Positions 9,521-18,775 are shown, numbered from the stretch's first letter. The stretch is DNA of 64,000 bases from Bdellovibrio bacteriovorus (GCF_001592735.1 NZ_LUKE01000005.1:62001-126000), one strand, 5' to 3'. Notes: generated by a model not told the origin, from the sequence alone. Translations and numbers: made by a program.

Positions 9521-9574
9521 ACTTCGATCCTTTGGTTGCCGATGAGTTGCACAAACATCAACCAAAGGATTTTT

Positions 9575-10339
9575 GTGAGAGCCCTCGCTTTAACGTTACT
9601 ATTTACTCCCCTAGTCACATTAGCCAACGACCCCACCCCGGGAGTATCCGCGTCTCAGTCCCTCTCATGGCTGAAAAATGGCAACACACGCTACACCCAT
9701 CATAAACTGCGCGCTGACGGACAAAGCAAAGAGGATGTCACTCGGCTAAGCACGGGACAAAAACCTCATGCCATCGTATTAAGCTGCAGCGATTCGCGGG
9801 TTCCACCTGAAATCCTATTTGATCAAAAGTTGGGAGAAATCTTTGTGGTCCGAACCGCGGGTGAAGCCTTGGGCGACAACGCCATCGGCAGCATTGAATA
9901 CGCGGTCGAGCACTTAGGATCAAAGTTGATCGTCGTGATGGGTCATACATCTTGTGGCGCCGTCAAAGCAGCCCATGGCAGCCTTGACGGATCATCAGTG
10001 GGAACCCCCGCCTTAGACAATTTGGTCAAAGATATTCATCCCCGAATTTCTTCGTTTAAAGGAAAATCACCAAGCGCGAATTTCGAACAAGAATCGTGGG
10101 CCAATACCGAAGGTGTGGCTCAGGATTTAGGGAAAAGATCAAAATTGCTTGCCGAGAAGTTAAAAAAAGGCGAAGTGACCATCGTGCCTTCTTTGTATAA
10201 TCTTGAAACCGGGATCGTCACTTTCCGAGAAGGTCCCACCACCTTACCCACGCGCGCCGTTGCTAATTCCAACGATAAAAAATTTAATCCGATCACAGCC
10301 GCGAAACCAGCTAAACCCGAGTCCCACGATCATCACTAA
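9575..10339 (+). CDS. Exported beta-class carbonic anhydrase
   Basis: Interconverts CO2 and bicarbonate with a Zn ion. I choose GTG 9575 because AAAGGA lies 5 nt upstream and the protein then begins with a clean signal peptide (residues 1-17, cut after LANDP-type site); upstream TTG or ATG codons lack this. Zn ligands are visible as Cys71, Asp73 and Arg75 (CSDSR) and His124/Cys127 (GHTSCG), typical of the beta class. 254 residues, so slightly longer than cytoplasmic homologues because of the signal and a His-rich C-terminus. It should act in the periplasm, possibly in pH or bicarbonate supply during growth in prey (inference). Confidence 0.88.
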   Translation: MRALALTLLFTPLVTLANDPTPGVSASQSLSWLKNGNTRYTHHKLRADGQSKEDVTRLSTGQKPHAIVLSCSDSRVPPEILFDQKLGEIFVVRTAGEALGDNAIGSIEYAVEHLGSKLIVVMGHTSCGAVKAAHGSLDGSSVGTPALDNLVKDIHPRISSFKGKSPSANFEQESWANTEGVAQDLGKRSKLLAEKLKKGEVTIVPSLYNLETGIVTFREGPTTLPTRAVANSNDKKFNPITAAKPAKPESHDHH

Positions 10340-10352
10340 ACCAGATCAAATA

Positions 10353-10386
10353 AAAAAGGCTCTCAATAATCGAGAGCCTTTTTTTT
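10353..10386. terminator. Bidirectional rho-independent terminator
   Basis: GGCTCTC (10358-10364) pairs with GAGAGCC (10372-10378), flanked by an A run on the left and a T run on the right, so it can end both the carbonic anhydrase and the convergent coiled-coil gene. Confidence 0.85.
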
Positions 10387-10406
10387 ATTTCTGTATTCTT
10401 AAAAAA

Positions 10407-11216
10407 TTAGTTGGAGCTTAGACGACCCAAAGACTTCTTTTTACGCTCTTTAGCTTCACTTAAGCGTTGGCGTTTTTGTTTAAGACGTTCTTCGTGTTGT
10501 TGTCTTTTTTCTTCCAACATTTGCGCTCTTTTTTCGTTCTTTTCAGCTTGCGCGATCAAAGTACGAGTTTGTTGATCAAGGCGCTTTGTTTCTTTGCTTG
10601 CGTAAGCCTGCATTTTTTGAAGTTTGCTTTGTGCATTTTTTAGGGCGACAGCACTTCTTTTTTGTTTTGCTTGCGCCTGGCGAAGCTCGCTTTGGCTGTT
10701 TTTAAGTTCTTGCTGTAGGCGGCTCATGTCGCTTTGAGCAGACTTCACGGAATTCACTGCTTGTTCATGCTTTTCTGTCGTGCGAGTATTTTGGTCACGC
10801 ACCTGAGCAAGCTTATTAGAAACCTGTTCGGCCTTAGCACGGACTTGGTTTTCTTTTTGTTCCATCTTACGGATGTCACCTTCAAGCTTTTTCGTATTCG
10901 CCGCTAAGCGAGATGTTTCTTTTGAATTCGCGGCTTGCTGAGATTGCAAACGTTGAATTTCAAAACGCACACGAGACGCTGTCTCTGCATTTTTACGGAT
11001 CATAGACGAATTGCTGTCTTTGGCCACCGCCAATTCTTCTTGGCTGACTTCTAATCCTCCTTGAGCTTCTTCAAGATTAGCTTCGGCGCTTTCAAGCTCA
11101 GATTGCGATTCATAAACCGAACCATTTTGTCCAAGTGCATGCAATGGAGCCATTCCACCGACGAAAGACGCTAATACCAAAAACGAAAGCATGTTGCTTG
11201 TATACTTTTTGTACAT
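10407..11216 (-). CDS. Secreted coiled-coil protein
   Basis: 269 residues. A signal peptide (about 1-28, ending LHALG) is followed by an almost continuous Gln/Lys/Glu/Ala-rich coiled coil to about residue 240 and a basic tail (KERKKKS). Heptad spacing is regular, as in Tol/EnvC/LPP-like periplasmic coiled coils, but no LytM or other catalytic domain is present. It may be a periplasmic scaffold or spacer protein. Start supported by AAAGGAATAAGAA before the ATG. Confidence 0.65.
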   Translation of the reverse strand: MYKKYTSNMLSFLVLASFVGGMAPLHALGQNGSVYESQSELESAEANLEEAQGGLEVSQEELAVAKDSNSSMIRKNAETASRVRFEIQRLQSQQAANSKETSRLAANTKKLEGDIRKMEQKENQVRAKAEQVSNKLAQVRDQNTRTTEKHEQAVNSVKSAQSDMSRLQQELKNSQSELRQAQAKQKRSAVALKNAQSKLQKMQAYASKETKRLDQQTRTLIAQAEKNEKRAQMLEEKRQQHEERLKQKRQRLSEAKERKKKSLGRLSSN

Positions 11217-11288
11217 TTCTTATTCCTTTTCCAAGGGGTCGCAACGCAATATCCACAAACCATGCCCGGCCTCAGATGGAAATAAAAC

Positions 11289-11314
11289 AAAGCCAGGTCA
11301 CAATGCCCGGCTTT
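11289..11314 (-). terminator. Terminator after the Cys/Gly-rich secreted gene
   Basis: Arms AAAGCCGGG and CCTGGCTTT (one G-T pair) on the minus strand followed by GTTTTATTT. It sits downstream of the 11385-12944 gene and upstream of the coiled-coil gene. Confidence 0.6.
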
Positions 11315-11384
11315 GTCAGATAAAACTTTCACGAAGAGATGCCGCAAAAAGAACTTCGCGGCACATAAATGTCACTTTAGATAA

Positions 11385-12944
11385 CTAAGGATGAAGTGTG
11401 TCCTTTAAGACCTGATAACGGTTCTGCACCTTTTGCCAAATATTTGAATTTGGTCCGGTAATTCCATCTATCCCCACGCGTCCACCGATCATATTATTTT
11501 GTCGAGGGTTGAAAGATCCGCCTGGAAGGAATTGACGTAAATCAGGTGTCCCCGGCGACTTGGTACCCGCCGTATTTCCACCACCTGGAGCATAGCCTCC
11601 ACGTGCGCCGCCGGCTTGACTGCCAAAGCGACCACCAGCTCCACCACCGCCGCCACCAAAAGTTCCGGCAGAGCCTGCTGGCATATCATTGGGATCGACA
11701 TGGGCTTTACCTAAACCACCCGCTCCCCCGCCACTTCCCACAGTGGAAGATCCCACACCCGCTCCGCCTTGACGACCATCAACCCCTTGCACATCGCCAC
11801 TGCGAACCGGATCTACCATCGCGATCCCCGGAGTGCTTGGTAAATCCCCACCAGGATTTGTGGCTTGAGACGGTAAACGTGATGATGAATCCACCGAAGA
11901 AAATCCAATTGAATTATCCGACGCGGAATTATCCATCACCCGACAAGAATAAGGATTCGCGGCACACTGACAGACCTTATTAGTTGCCGCATAAGTGGGA
12001 TCACTGCAACTGGCTTGCGCGGTGGCCCCACAACCAGGGTATGTCGGGTTTGCCGTACAGAAAGCCACCACGGCTTGGGGGGTGGCTGTTGCAGATTGTT
12101 TTGCAAGCATGGCCGCGGCCATGCTGCCAAGCTGACCTAAAAGATTTCCGGTGTTGCTTTTAGATTTTGAATCCCCGCCCGCCGTTTCTGTTTTACATGC
12201 ATCCGCACCATCAGCTGTTGTGCCATAGGAAGCGATATTACGGTCCGCGCTGTCCACTTTGGCTTGAAGATCTAAACACTGATCTGCTTTGGGGCTGAAT
12301 ACTTGTGCAGCCATTTGATCTTTCGTCATGCCATTCATCGGAAAACAGCTGGGGTTGTTATTCGCCCAAGTGATCATCTCGTTGCACGTATTTACGCAGC
12401 TCTCCATCCCGGAGTAACAACTTTCACGATATGAAGTCCACGCATTTTTGGCACCCGAATTTAAAGCCGCAGCCGAGTTACATGAGTCCGTCACACCGGT
12501 CGTATTCGTATTAGAAGAAGACGCGGAAGACGAAGCATTGCTAATCGCCGAGTTTTTTGTTTCATCACAAGTGTTTTTAGAAGAACTCACTTGCGCATCA
12601 CATTTTTGAACTAAGTCATTGTATTCGGTCTGACATTTGTTGGGGTTTGCCGTAGGAATTGGAACATCCGCAGAACTGGTTTGACCATTACACTGTTCTT
12701 CGGTCATGTGAATGGTTTGCGCCTTACATTGATCCCACTCGTCTTGCTTTCGACGAAGTGCTTCGGCTCGTTCGGTCGGCGAAAGATCTCCAAACTTTTT
12801 CCCTAAAGAGGCTGCATAGCCTGTGGCCGCGTTGTTGGCCTGCTTGCCGCACCAATTGTGACAACCTTGACCGGTTTGGGCCGTGGCATAGTGGGGAGTG
12901 TATAGAAAAAGTCCGAATAAAACAAAAGCCGTAAGATGTTTCAT
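11385..12944 (-). CDS. Secreted Cys-rich, Gly-rich protein
   Basis: 519 residues. A signal peptide (1-22) precedes a Cys-rich region (about 25-350, roughly 20 Cys, with CHNWCGK, CAKT and CxxNP patterns), then a long Gly/Ser-rich low-complexity stretch (about 395-480) and a short C-terminal helix. The many Cys suggest disulfide-stabilised periplasmic or outer-surface localisation. I do not recognise a family. Strong start (GGGGGAATTATCC then ATG). It is a separate transcription unit with a terminator on its 3' side. Confidence 0.65.
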   Translation of the reverse strand: MKHLTAFVLFGLFLYTPHYATAQTGQGCHNWCGKQANNAATGYAASLGKKFGDLSPTERAEALRRKQDEWDQCKAQTIHMTEEQCNGQTSSADVPIPTANPNKCQTEYNDLVQKCDAQVSSSKNTCDETKNSAISNASSSASSSNTNTTGVTDSCNSAAALNSGAKNAWTSYRESCYSGMESCVNTCNEMITWANNNPSCFPMNGMTKDQMAAQVFSPKADQCLDLQAKVDSADRNIASYGTTADGADACKTETAGGDSKSKSNTGNLLGQLGSMAAAMLAKQSATATPQAVVAFCTANPTYPGCGATAQASCSDPTYAATNKVCQCAANPYSCRVMDNSASDNSIGFSSVDSSSRLPSQATNPGGDLPSTPGIAMVDPVRSGDVQGVDGRQGGAGVGSSTVGSGGGAGGLGKAHVDPNDMPAGSAGTFGGGGGGAGGRFGSQAGGARGGYAPGGGNTAGTKSPGTPDLRQFLPGGSFNPRQNNMIGGRVGIDGITGPNSNIWQKVQNRYQVLKDTLHP

Positions 12945-13016
12945 GGATAATTCCCCCGTATCCTAGAGTGTATCTTATCGGTCTTTCACTCTGAAATCTG
13001 GAGCAATGAACCTGTC

Positions 13017-14060
13017 TCAATTTGAGAATTGCAGAGCGGATTTCCCCAAAGCTTCGGTAATCTCTTTTGCGGAACGGGGTTTATTGAGCGAGGCCGATTG
13101 CCCGGCCCATAAAGACGAAAAGTCCCCTTTTTCAGAAGAGCCTGCCGCTTCTTTAAGAGGAGCCAAGGCTCCTCCCGCCAACGGAAATTCCGGGACCAAA
13201 GAGTTCATTGCCCCCAGATCTTTCATCAATCGATTCACAATCCCGCGCGCAGGTCGCCCACTAAAAAGATTCGTGAGAGCCGTTGGCGCATATTTTTCAG
13301 ATAATTTTTCTTTATGGAAAGCAGAAATCTTCGCCTCGGGGCAAAAAAGATACGACGTTCCCACCTGAATGGCTTTGGCCCCCAAAATCATGGCGGCTTT
13401 TGCTCCCCGTTCATCACTGATACCGCCACTCGCAATCACCGGAACCTTAAGAGCATCTGCAAGCAGCGGCACCAACGAGAAAGTTCCCATTTGTATTCCC
13501 AGATCATCACTTAAAAAGTTTCCGCGGTGTCCGCCAGCCTCCAGACCTTGTGCAATCACCGCATCACATCCGTGAGCTTCAAGCCAAACTCCTTCAGCCA
13601 CGGTAGTGGCAGACGCGATCACCATAGCCACTTTTTTGACTCTTGCTAAAAGATTTTCTGACGGCAAACCAAAATGAAAACTGACAACTTCAGGCTTTAG
13701 TTCTTCAACAAGCGCGCACAAAGTTACATCAAAAGGACTGCGCGACGGAGAGTTCACCTTTAAGTTTGGATCAACTTTGAACTCACGATAGTACGGCTCT
13801 AATAACTTCCTCCATGCAGCCTCTTTACTTGAAACCGCCGGGGGCGCTTGATGACAAAAGAAATTTAAATTCAAAGGTTTTTGCGTCGCCGCACGAAACT
13901 TAGCGACTTCACCGCGAATTTGTTCTGGATTTAACATCGCACAAGGCAATGATCCCAAGCCTCCCGCCTTAGCTACCGCAATAGCGAGTTGAATATCTTG
14001 GGCGCCCGCCATAGGGGCTTGAATGATTGGAAATTCGGTTTTAAGAAAGTGTGACGCCAT
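13017..14060 (-). CDS. Nitronate monooxygenase-like flavoprotein
   Basis: 347 residues. N-terminal FPIIQAPMAGAQD, a central VIASATTVAEG strand, then GCDAVIAQGLEAGGHRG and VIASGGISDERGAKAAMILGA are the FMN-binding motifs of the 2-nitropropane dioxygenase / nitronate monooxygenase TIM-barrel family. His in GGHRG is the expected catalytic base. These enzymes oxidise nitronates such as propionate-3-nitronate using FMN and O2. Substrate is an inference from family. It follows the DsbA-like operon in opposite reading sense order (same strand, upstream of it). Confidence 0.85.
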   Translation of the reverse strand: MASHFLKTEFPIIQAPMAGAQDIQLAIAVAKAGGLGSLPCAMLNPEQIRGEVAKFRAATQKPLNLNFFCHQAPPAVSSKEAAWRKLLEPYYREFKVDPNLKVNSPSRSPFDVTLCALVEELKPEVVSFHFGLPSENLLARVKKVAMVIASATTVAEGVWLEAHGCDAVIAQGLEAGGHRGNFLSDDLGIQMGTFSLVPLLADALKVPVIASGGISDERGAKAAMILGAKAIQVGTSYLFCPEAKISAFHKEKLSEKYAPTALTNLFSGRPARGIVNRLMKDLGAMNSLVPEFPLAGGALAPLKEAAGSSEKGDFSSLWAGQSASLNKPRSAKEITEALGKSALQFSN

Positions 14061-14117
14061 ATCTTTAAGTATGGCGCCACAAGTTGACGGCTGTCACTCA
14101 CACGGGACGTCAATTTT

Positions 14118-14882
14118 TTATTCTTGAGCCGTCACTTTTTTGGCCAAGGCCTCTAAGGCCGCCAAACTTTGCGCCCCGTCCATCGCCACACCGTTCATAA
14201 TTAACGCCGGCGTTCCACTAAAGCCGAAACTTTGAAATTCATCCATGTCCGCGTCGATGATCTTCTTGATCTGGTCTGATTTCATATCAGCCTTAAGTCT
14301 TTGCATATTGGCCCCAACTTTTGCGGCCGTCTTATTAAAAAAACTTTCAGACAGGTCTTTTTGATTCAAGAAAAGCTCATCGTAAAACTTCGCCGCTTTA
14401 TTTTTATCCTGCAACCGAATGGCTTCGTAATAAACAGCCGCGGGATAAGCCATGGGGTGAAAGTCTAAGGGCATGTGCTTGTAATAGAACTGCACTTGAT
14501 CTTTATATTTTTCTTTAAACTGTTTCAAAGAAGAGTACGCCATTCGACACGCCGGACACTGAAAATCCGCGTATTCCACAATCACGATCTTGCCCTCATC
14601 ACTTCCCGAAATGCGGCGGTCTTTTTGGATACTTGGTTTTTTGGGATTTTTTAGATCCTGATCTTGTTTTTGTTTTTCAATTTCAGCTCTCTTTAAGTAT
14701 TGAGCCTCTTGAGCTTTTTGCGCTGCCCGATTAACGACCTCAATAAAACGCTCCGGGTTTTCCTCGATCGTGTCAAAAACGATTTGAGGGTTCTTCCGGA
14801 GGGCTTCTTTCACTTGATTTTCACCCAAGGCACACCCTGTTAGCAATGCTGCGATAATTAAAGCTCCAATGATGTTTTTCAT
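14118..14882 (-). CDS. DsbA-like thioredoxin-fold lipoprotein
   Basis: 254 residues from ATG 14882, chosen because AGAGGAAG precedes it and a lipoprotein signal (LLTGC, Cys at about 16) follows. A basic linker leads to a thioredoxin/DSBA domain with active site C109-P-A-C112 (FQCPAC) and the cis-Pro loop near FSGTPALIMNG. Layout matches the DsbA/BdbD-type group that reduces or oxidises disulfides in the envelope. Likely anchored in the inner membrane facing the periplasm. It is the last gene of the BlaI-M56 operon, so it is a candidate output of that switch. Confidence 0.85.
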   Translation of the reverse strand: MKNIIGALIIAALLTGCALGENQVKEALRKNPQIVFDTIEENPERFIEVVNRAAQKAQEAQYLKRAEIEKQKQDQDLKNPKKPSIQKDRRISGSDEGKIVIVEYADFQCPACRMAYSSLKQFKEKYKDQVQFYYKHMPLDFHPMAYPAAVYYEAIRLQDKNKAAKFYDELFLNQKDLSESFFNKTAAKVGANMQRLKADMKSDQIKKIIDADMDEFQSFGFSGTPALIMNGVAMDGAQSLAALEALAKKVTAQE

Positions 14883-14967
14883 TTTCTTCCTCTTTTTAGG
14901 CAATAAAAGACCCCTCTCTTGTTTTCGCAAAAGATTTTTTGGGTAGGATCTTTGATTATTATTTAAA

Positions 14968-16038
14968 TTACTCTTCGCACTTATTCTTTTCGACCGGAAT
15001 ACGCAACCAAGATTCAATCATCTGTTCGTGATGAACCTGGGAACACATCATCCCCGTCTCAAAGTTTCGTTGTACGGACTCTTGCACTGTCGACCGCGCT
15101 TGAGCCACGGAAAAACCTAATGAAATTAAAACCGAACCAAAGATCATGAAATTCACCAAATTCTTTTTTGGCTTTAGCTCTTGGTTTAAAACCAATGCCT
15201 CCATGCGTTCCTTGGTTTCTTTAAACGTGCGACTGGCATTCAATGCCAACGGATTATGTCCCGTCACGCGGTGCAAACTTACCACTTCAATCAAAGTCTT
15301 AATATAATCTTTAGCTTTTACTTGCGTCGTCACGACCGCTTGTTCATCCGCCGCCATTTCAATGGCCAGTAAATGCTTTTTTGCCAAGAAATACAGAAAC
15401 GGATTGAAAAATAAAACACGACGACCCAAGAGTTCTAAAACTTTCCAAATAGAATCTTTATCACGCACATGAACCAGTTCATGGGCGATAATATGGGTTA
15501 TATTTTCAGAACTCATTTTCAAAATTTCTGACGGCAAAACCACCTTATGCGAAAAAAGACCTTCCGCATAGGGACTAGAAGAATTCTTAGAAATTTTTAA
15601 AACCACGCCAGACTTGATTTCAAATTTGAACACAAGTCCTTGGAAGCGACTAAGCAGTTCTTTGTCTTGGGTATCTTGAAGATCGGCGTCGGTTGATTTC
15701 CAGATTCTAAAAAGGTCTAATACCGCAAAGCCCACGAATCCTGCCACCCATAAGGCCGCCAAAAAACGCGTCACCGTAAAGAAAGATTTATCTTTAGCAA
15801 AAAGACTAAAACAACCACTAGCAAGTTCTGGATCGACACAAACAACCCAAGCGAAACTTAAAATAAAAACCACCAGTGATAAAGTCACCTGCGTATGAAA
15901 GAAATATTTCATCTGCTGGCGAGTGGCTTTTTTATCAATGAACAAAGAGGTCACAAAAAGAACTGCCAGCACGATCGCCGAGCTCAAAACCCCGACCGTT
16001 AATCCTCTCCATACGTAATCAAAAAAGGTGAAGTCCAT
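14968..16038 (-). CDS. M56-family (BlaR1/MecR1-like) membrane metallopeptidase
   Basis: 356 residues with about four membrane segments (near 8-32, 42-62, 90-112 and 295-312). The zinc protease motif HELVH (His186, Glu187, His190) lies on the cytoplasmic side and is followed by IEMAADE, the third ligand region. In BlaR1/MecR1 the protease relays an outside signal to cleavage of the BlaI repressor. Here the C-terminal part is short (about 45 residues) and has no penicillin-binding sensor domain, so the signal must differ. It starts 1 bp after the BlaI-like gene. Confidence 0.85.
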   Translation of the reverse strand: MDFTFFDYVWRGLTVGVLSSAIVLAVLFVTSLFIDKKATRQQMKYFFHTQVTLSLVVFILSFAWVVCVDPELASGCFSLFAKDKSFFTVTRFLAALWVAGFVGFAVLDLFRIWKSTDADLQDTQDKELLSRFQGLVFKFEIKSGVVLKISKNSSSPYAEGLFSHKVVLPSEILKMSSENITHIIAHELVHVRDKDSIWKVLELLGRRVLFFNPFLYFLAKKHLLAIEMAADEQAVVTTQVKAKDYIKTLIEVVSLHRVTGHNPLALNASRTFKETKERMEALVLNQELKPKKNLVNFMIFGSVLISLGFSVAQARSTVQESVQRNFETGMMCSQVHHEQMIESWLRIPVEKNKCEE

Positions 16039-16039
16039 T

Positions 16040-16423
16040 TTACCCCCCCTTTTGATCTAGCTTCGCCGCGAGGGTTTTAAGCTGATTAATTTCTTCGTCC
16101 GATAACTTGTCTGAGGAAAGAAAATACGAAAGCAAGGGGCTCATAGAACCGCCCAAAGTCTTTTCGACAAAGTCAGAAACCTTGCTTGAAAGCACATCGC
16201 CCGTTTCAAATTTAGCAGAGTACTTAAAAACTCCATCAACCTGAGAGCGAGTTAAAAAACCTTTTTTTCTTAAACGTTCCATCACGGTTAAGACCGTGGT
16301 ACGCGCTAAGCCTTTGGACTTTTCAAAATGTTCCGCCACGTCTCGCACCGCCACCGGCGCGCATTCGTTGACGTACTTTAGAATTTCCATTTCTTGCTCT
16401 CCCAAACGGGGCATCTTCTTCAT
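16040..16423 (-). CDS. BlaI/MecI-family transcriptional repressor
   Basis: 127 residues with a winged helix (about 5-80: LGEQEMEILKYV, then TTVLTVMERLRKKGFL) and a helical dimerisation tail, as in BlaI, MecI and CopY. It should bind TACA-N2-TGTA dyads; such sites are found just upstream of its own start. First gene of the M56 / DsbA-like operon, so autoregulation with release by the M56 protease is the likely logic. Confidence 0.9.
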   Translation of the reverse strand: MKKMPRLGEQEMEILKYVNECAPVAVRDVAEHFEKSKGLARTTVLTVMERLRKKGFLTRSQVDGVFKYSAKFETGDVLSSKVSDFVEKTLGGSMSPLLSYFLSSDKLSDEEINQLKTLAAKLDQKGG

Positions 16424-16436
16424 AAGGTCCTCGCAT

Positions 16437-16473
16437 ACTACAGCTGTAGTCTATCATGACTACGGATGTAGTC
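16437..16473. promoter_or_regulatory. Two BlaI/MecI-type operators
   Basis: Site 1, 16437-16450, is a perfect 14-bp palindrome ACTACAGCTGTAGT containing TACA-N2-TGTA. Site 2, 16458-16473 (GACTACGGATGTAGTC), matches with one changed half-site. Both lie 14-50 bp before the repressor start, overlapping where its promoter should be. Confidence 0.8.
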
Positions 16474-16688
16474 AAAAAAATCTTGAGGCCAGTCTTTGTT
16501 TGAGACAAAATAACTAGACGAAAGGGACTTGACCCTCACACGATGGGATAGCCGACACAGTCCGCTTGTAAATACTCAAAACCTCGAGTTCCGGGGTGAT
16601 CTTCGCGTGTAAGCTTTTTAAACTCCCCTTATGGAATTGAATCCTGTAAGGGGGTTCGGGTATTGAATTTCAAAAGAGAGGGGGTCAA

Positions 16689-17450
16689 ATGATGAAGTTA
16701 TTATTCTGTTTACTATTGCTCCCTGTCTTTACAATGGCCGAAGCAGAACAGACACTTCCTGCGCCAACAATGCCCCCGGTGGTGGTTCGTCCTCTGCCAA
16801 AACCTGACGACATATTATTCTTAAGTCCGACCATTTATTATAAGCCCGTATTAAGTGCGGATCCCGCCCAATGTGCCGGAACTCCAATGGTTGAGCTTAA
16901 AGATATCGAAGATAAAGTCCTGACCGTCTTGTGCCCGAAAGATCACGCCAACTGCTTGATGCAAGGCGCTTGTTACGTGGCTGACGAATGGGGGCGCTTG
17001 CGATCCTTTAACTATGTTCGTCGAGGCGTTGACCAATTACCGCGTTGGGGCGAAGTGAATACTTCAAAATGCCCTTACGGCTATGGCGTGCGCAATGTCT
17101 GCTTAGATCCGCATTACTCTGTCGCTGCTGATTTAGATTTTCATAAATTAGGCGATGTGATTTTTGTGCCTCGCTTAGTCGGCGTGGCAATGCCTGATGG
17201 ATCCACTCATCATGGATATTTAGTTATTCGTGATAAGGGAGCGGCCATCAAGGGTCCTCATCGCTTTGACTTCTTCACCGGCTTTGTCGAACCTTATGTT
17301 TCAGCCAACATCATGCGCAAGCTTGGATTTTCTGAAAGTAAAAACAGCTTTGTCTATCGCAAAGCGACTGCAGAAGAAGCTGAAATGGTTCGCCGTTACA
17401 CGGCCTACCCAGGACTTATCCCAGTCCCCACTCCTCGCCCGGAATTATAA
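16689..17450 (+). CDS. Secreted 3D-domain protein (double-psi beta-barrel)
   Basis: 253 residues with a signal peptide (1-18). The C-terminal half has the 3D-domain signature: VAADLDFHKLGDVIFVP, then VIRDKGAAIKGPHRFDFF, with three spaced Asp residues as in MltA-type lytic transglycosylases and YuiC/Sps proteins. These act on peptidoglycan glycan strands. No substrate-binding LysM or SH3 part is present. Peptidoglycan cleavage or binding is the likely role, attractive in a predator, but this is family inference. GAGAGGGGG precedes the start. The region 16474-16688 upstream holds a possible stem (CCCCTTA / TAAGGGG near 16632-16655) and nothing else I recognise. Confidence 0.75.
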   Translation: MMKLLFCLLLLPVFTMAEAEQTLPAPTMPPVVVRPLPKPDDILFLSPTIYYKPVLSADPAQCAGTPMVELKDIEDKVLTVLCPKDHANCLMQGACYVADEWGRLRSFNYVRRGVDQLPRWGEVNTSKCPYGYGVRNVCLDPHYSVAADLDFHKLGDVIFVPRLVGVAMPDGSTHHGYLVIRDKGAAIKGPHRFDFFTGFVEPYVSANIMRKLGFSESKNSFVYRKATAEEAEMVRRYTAYPGLIPVPTPRPEL

Positions 17451-17777
17451 AATCATCGGCCCGCTGACAAAATAGTTTGCCGTGCCGATAGCAGCACCTA
17501 AAAGCAAACCGCAGATCGCCGTTGGTAATGTCGCTTTCGGATTTCGCTGTGAGGTTACAATCATTGTGGGAATCATACCCAGAAATCCGATAACCGCCCC
17601 TTTAAACCACGGCGCCATATCCCAAGACACAAATGGAATTAAAAGACCAATAAACACCCACTGCGCAAACAGCGACGCTATGGAAACACGGGGGATGTTT
17701 TTATTTTTAATCATCGGCAAGATATCAATAAGTCCGGCCAAGATTCCAAAAAAAAGAGCAATTAAAACGGCGTACAT
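17445..17777 (-). CDS. Small integral membrane protein
   Basis: 110 residues from ATG 17777, preceded by AAAGGAGG. Four predicted membrane helices (about 2-20, 34-52, 57-75, 82-105) and almost no soluble part. It resembles DUF-type small membrane proteins of the GGDEF-lacking kind but I cannot name a family. It converges on and overlaps the 3D-domain gene by a few bases (shared TTATAA). Confidence 0.6.
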   Translation of the reverse strand: MYAVLIALFFGILAGLIDILPMIKNKNIPRVSIASLFAQWVFIGLLIPFVSWDMAPWFKGAVIGFLGMIPTMIVTSQRNPKATLPTAICGLLLGAAIGTANYFVSGPMIL

Positions 17778-17894
17778 AAGGCCTCCTTTGCTAGCTTGGC
17801 AAAGAGTGTTGCCAAGGGCAAACACGATTCAAAAAAAGGCGTCAAAGATTGAAATTTTGCTGCAAAATCGAAAGATTTGACAGTAAGTTGACTC

Positions 17895-18716
17895 ATGGCC
17901 AAAGAACCCCAAGAACTTAAGTGGATTGAAAACCTATTGCCCGAAGGCGGATACCGCCGTCGCGGGATGTTCGGCGGCTTTGGCTATTACGTCGACGACA
18001 AGATCGTGCTTTTGATTTTTGAAAGTGAAGGCGGCAGCCGTACTTACAAGAAAAAAACTTATAACTTTGATCTGTGGAATGGCTGCATGTTCCCGGTGGA
18101 TCACGAGCTGCAAGAAAAAGCTTTGCAGCAATGCCCGTTTCTGGTTCCGCACCCTATTTTGCCTAAATGGCTGTATCTGCCTTTGCATACCGAAAATTTT
18201 GATGATTTGGTCGAAGAAGTGATCACGCGCGTTTTTCGTCCAAATTCTTTTTGGGGAAGCATTCCAAAACCGAAGGGCAAAAAAAATTCCACCAAAAAGT
18301 CTAAGTCTATCGACGATGGAATTTCCGTTAAAATGGATACCCGTCGTCCGCGCATGTTTTCCGATGAACCTGCCGAAGACGTCTTAGCAAAAGCGACCAA
18401 AATTTCAGACTTAAAAAATCTTGGGGCCACGGCCGAAAAATCATTTCATCAAGCCGGCATTAAAACTCCGAAGCAGTTTTTTGCTTTAGGTTGGAAAAAG
18501 ACTTTATTAAAACTTGCGGCCGTAAATAAAAAGAATCTGCATGCCATTTACGGTTATGCCTTGATTGGGGCTTTGACCAATAAAGAATTCAACATGATCA
18601 CTGAGGACGAAAAACAGCAGGCGCGTGAGTTCACCAAAGCGGTCCGCGAGGCCGAAAAAGCCAAGTCCAAAGCCAAACCCAACGCGACCGTTAAAAAGAA
18701 GACTAAAAAACGCTAA
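17895..18716 (+). CDS. TfoX-like two-domain protein
   Basis: 273 residues. The N-terminal part (1-110) carries an MFGGFGYYVDDKIVLLI stretch like TfoX N-terminal domains. The C-terminal part (about 170-240; ISDLKNLGATAEKSFHQAGI, then LHAIYGYALIGAL) matches TfoX C-terminal domains, which are helix-hairpin-helix-like. The tail is Lys-rich. In Vibrio and Haemophilus TfoX regulates competence; whether this branch does so is unknown. Confidence 0.75.
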   Translation: MAKEPQELKWIENLLPEGGYRRRGMFGGFGYYVDDKIVLLIFESEGGSRTYKKKTYNFDLWNGCMFPVDHELQEKALQQCPFLVPHPILPKWLYLPLHTENFDDLVEEVITRVFRPNSFWGSIPKPKGKKNSTKKSKSIDDGISVKMDTRRPRMFSDEPAEDVLAKATKISDLKNLGATAEKSFHQAGIKTPKQFFALGWKKTLLKLAAVNKKNLHAIYGYALIGALTNKEFNMITEDEKQQAREFTKAVREAEKAKSKAKPNATVKKKTKKR

Positions 18717-18775
18717 CTCCCTAGATCTAGGGCTTTGATTACTAGTGGACCTCTGCGTTAGCCAAAACACCCCCA

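Noticed and set aside
16510-16688. Leader of the 3D-domain gene considered as a c-di-GMP or fluoride riboswitch
   Set aside because: The conserved bases of those aptamers are missing; only one simple stem is seen.
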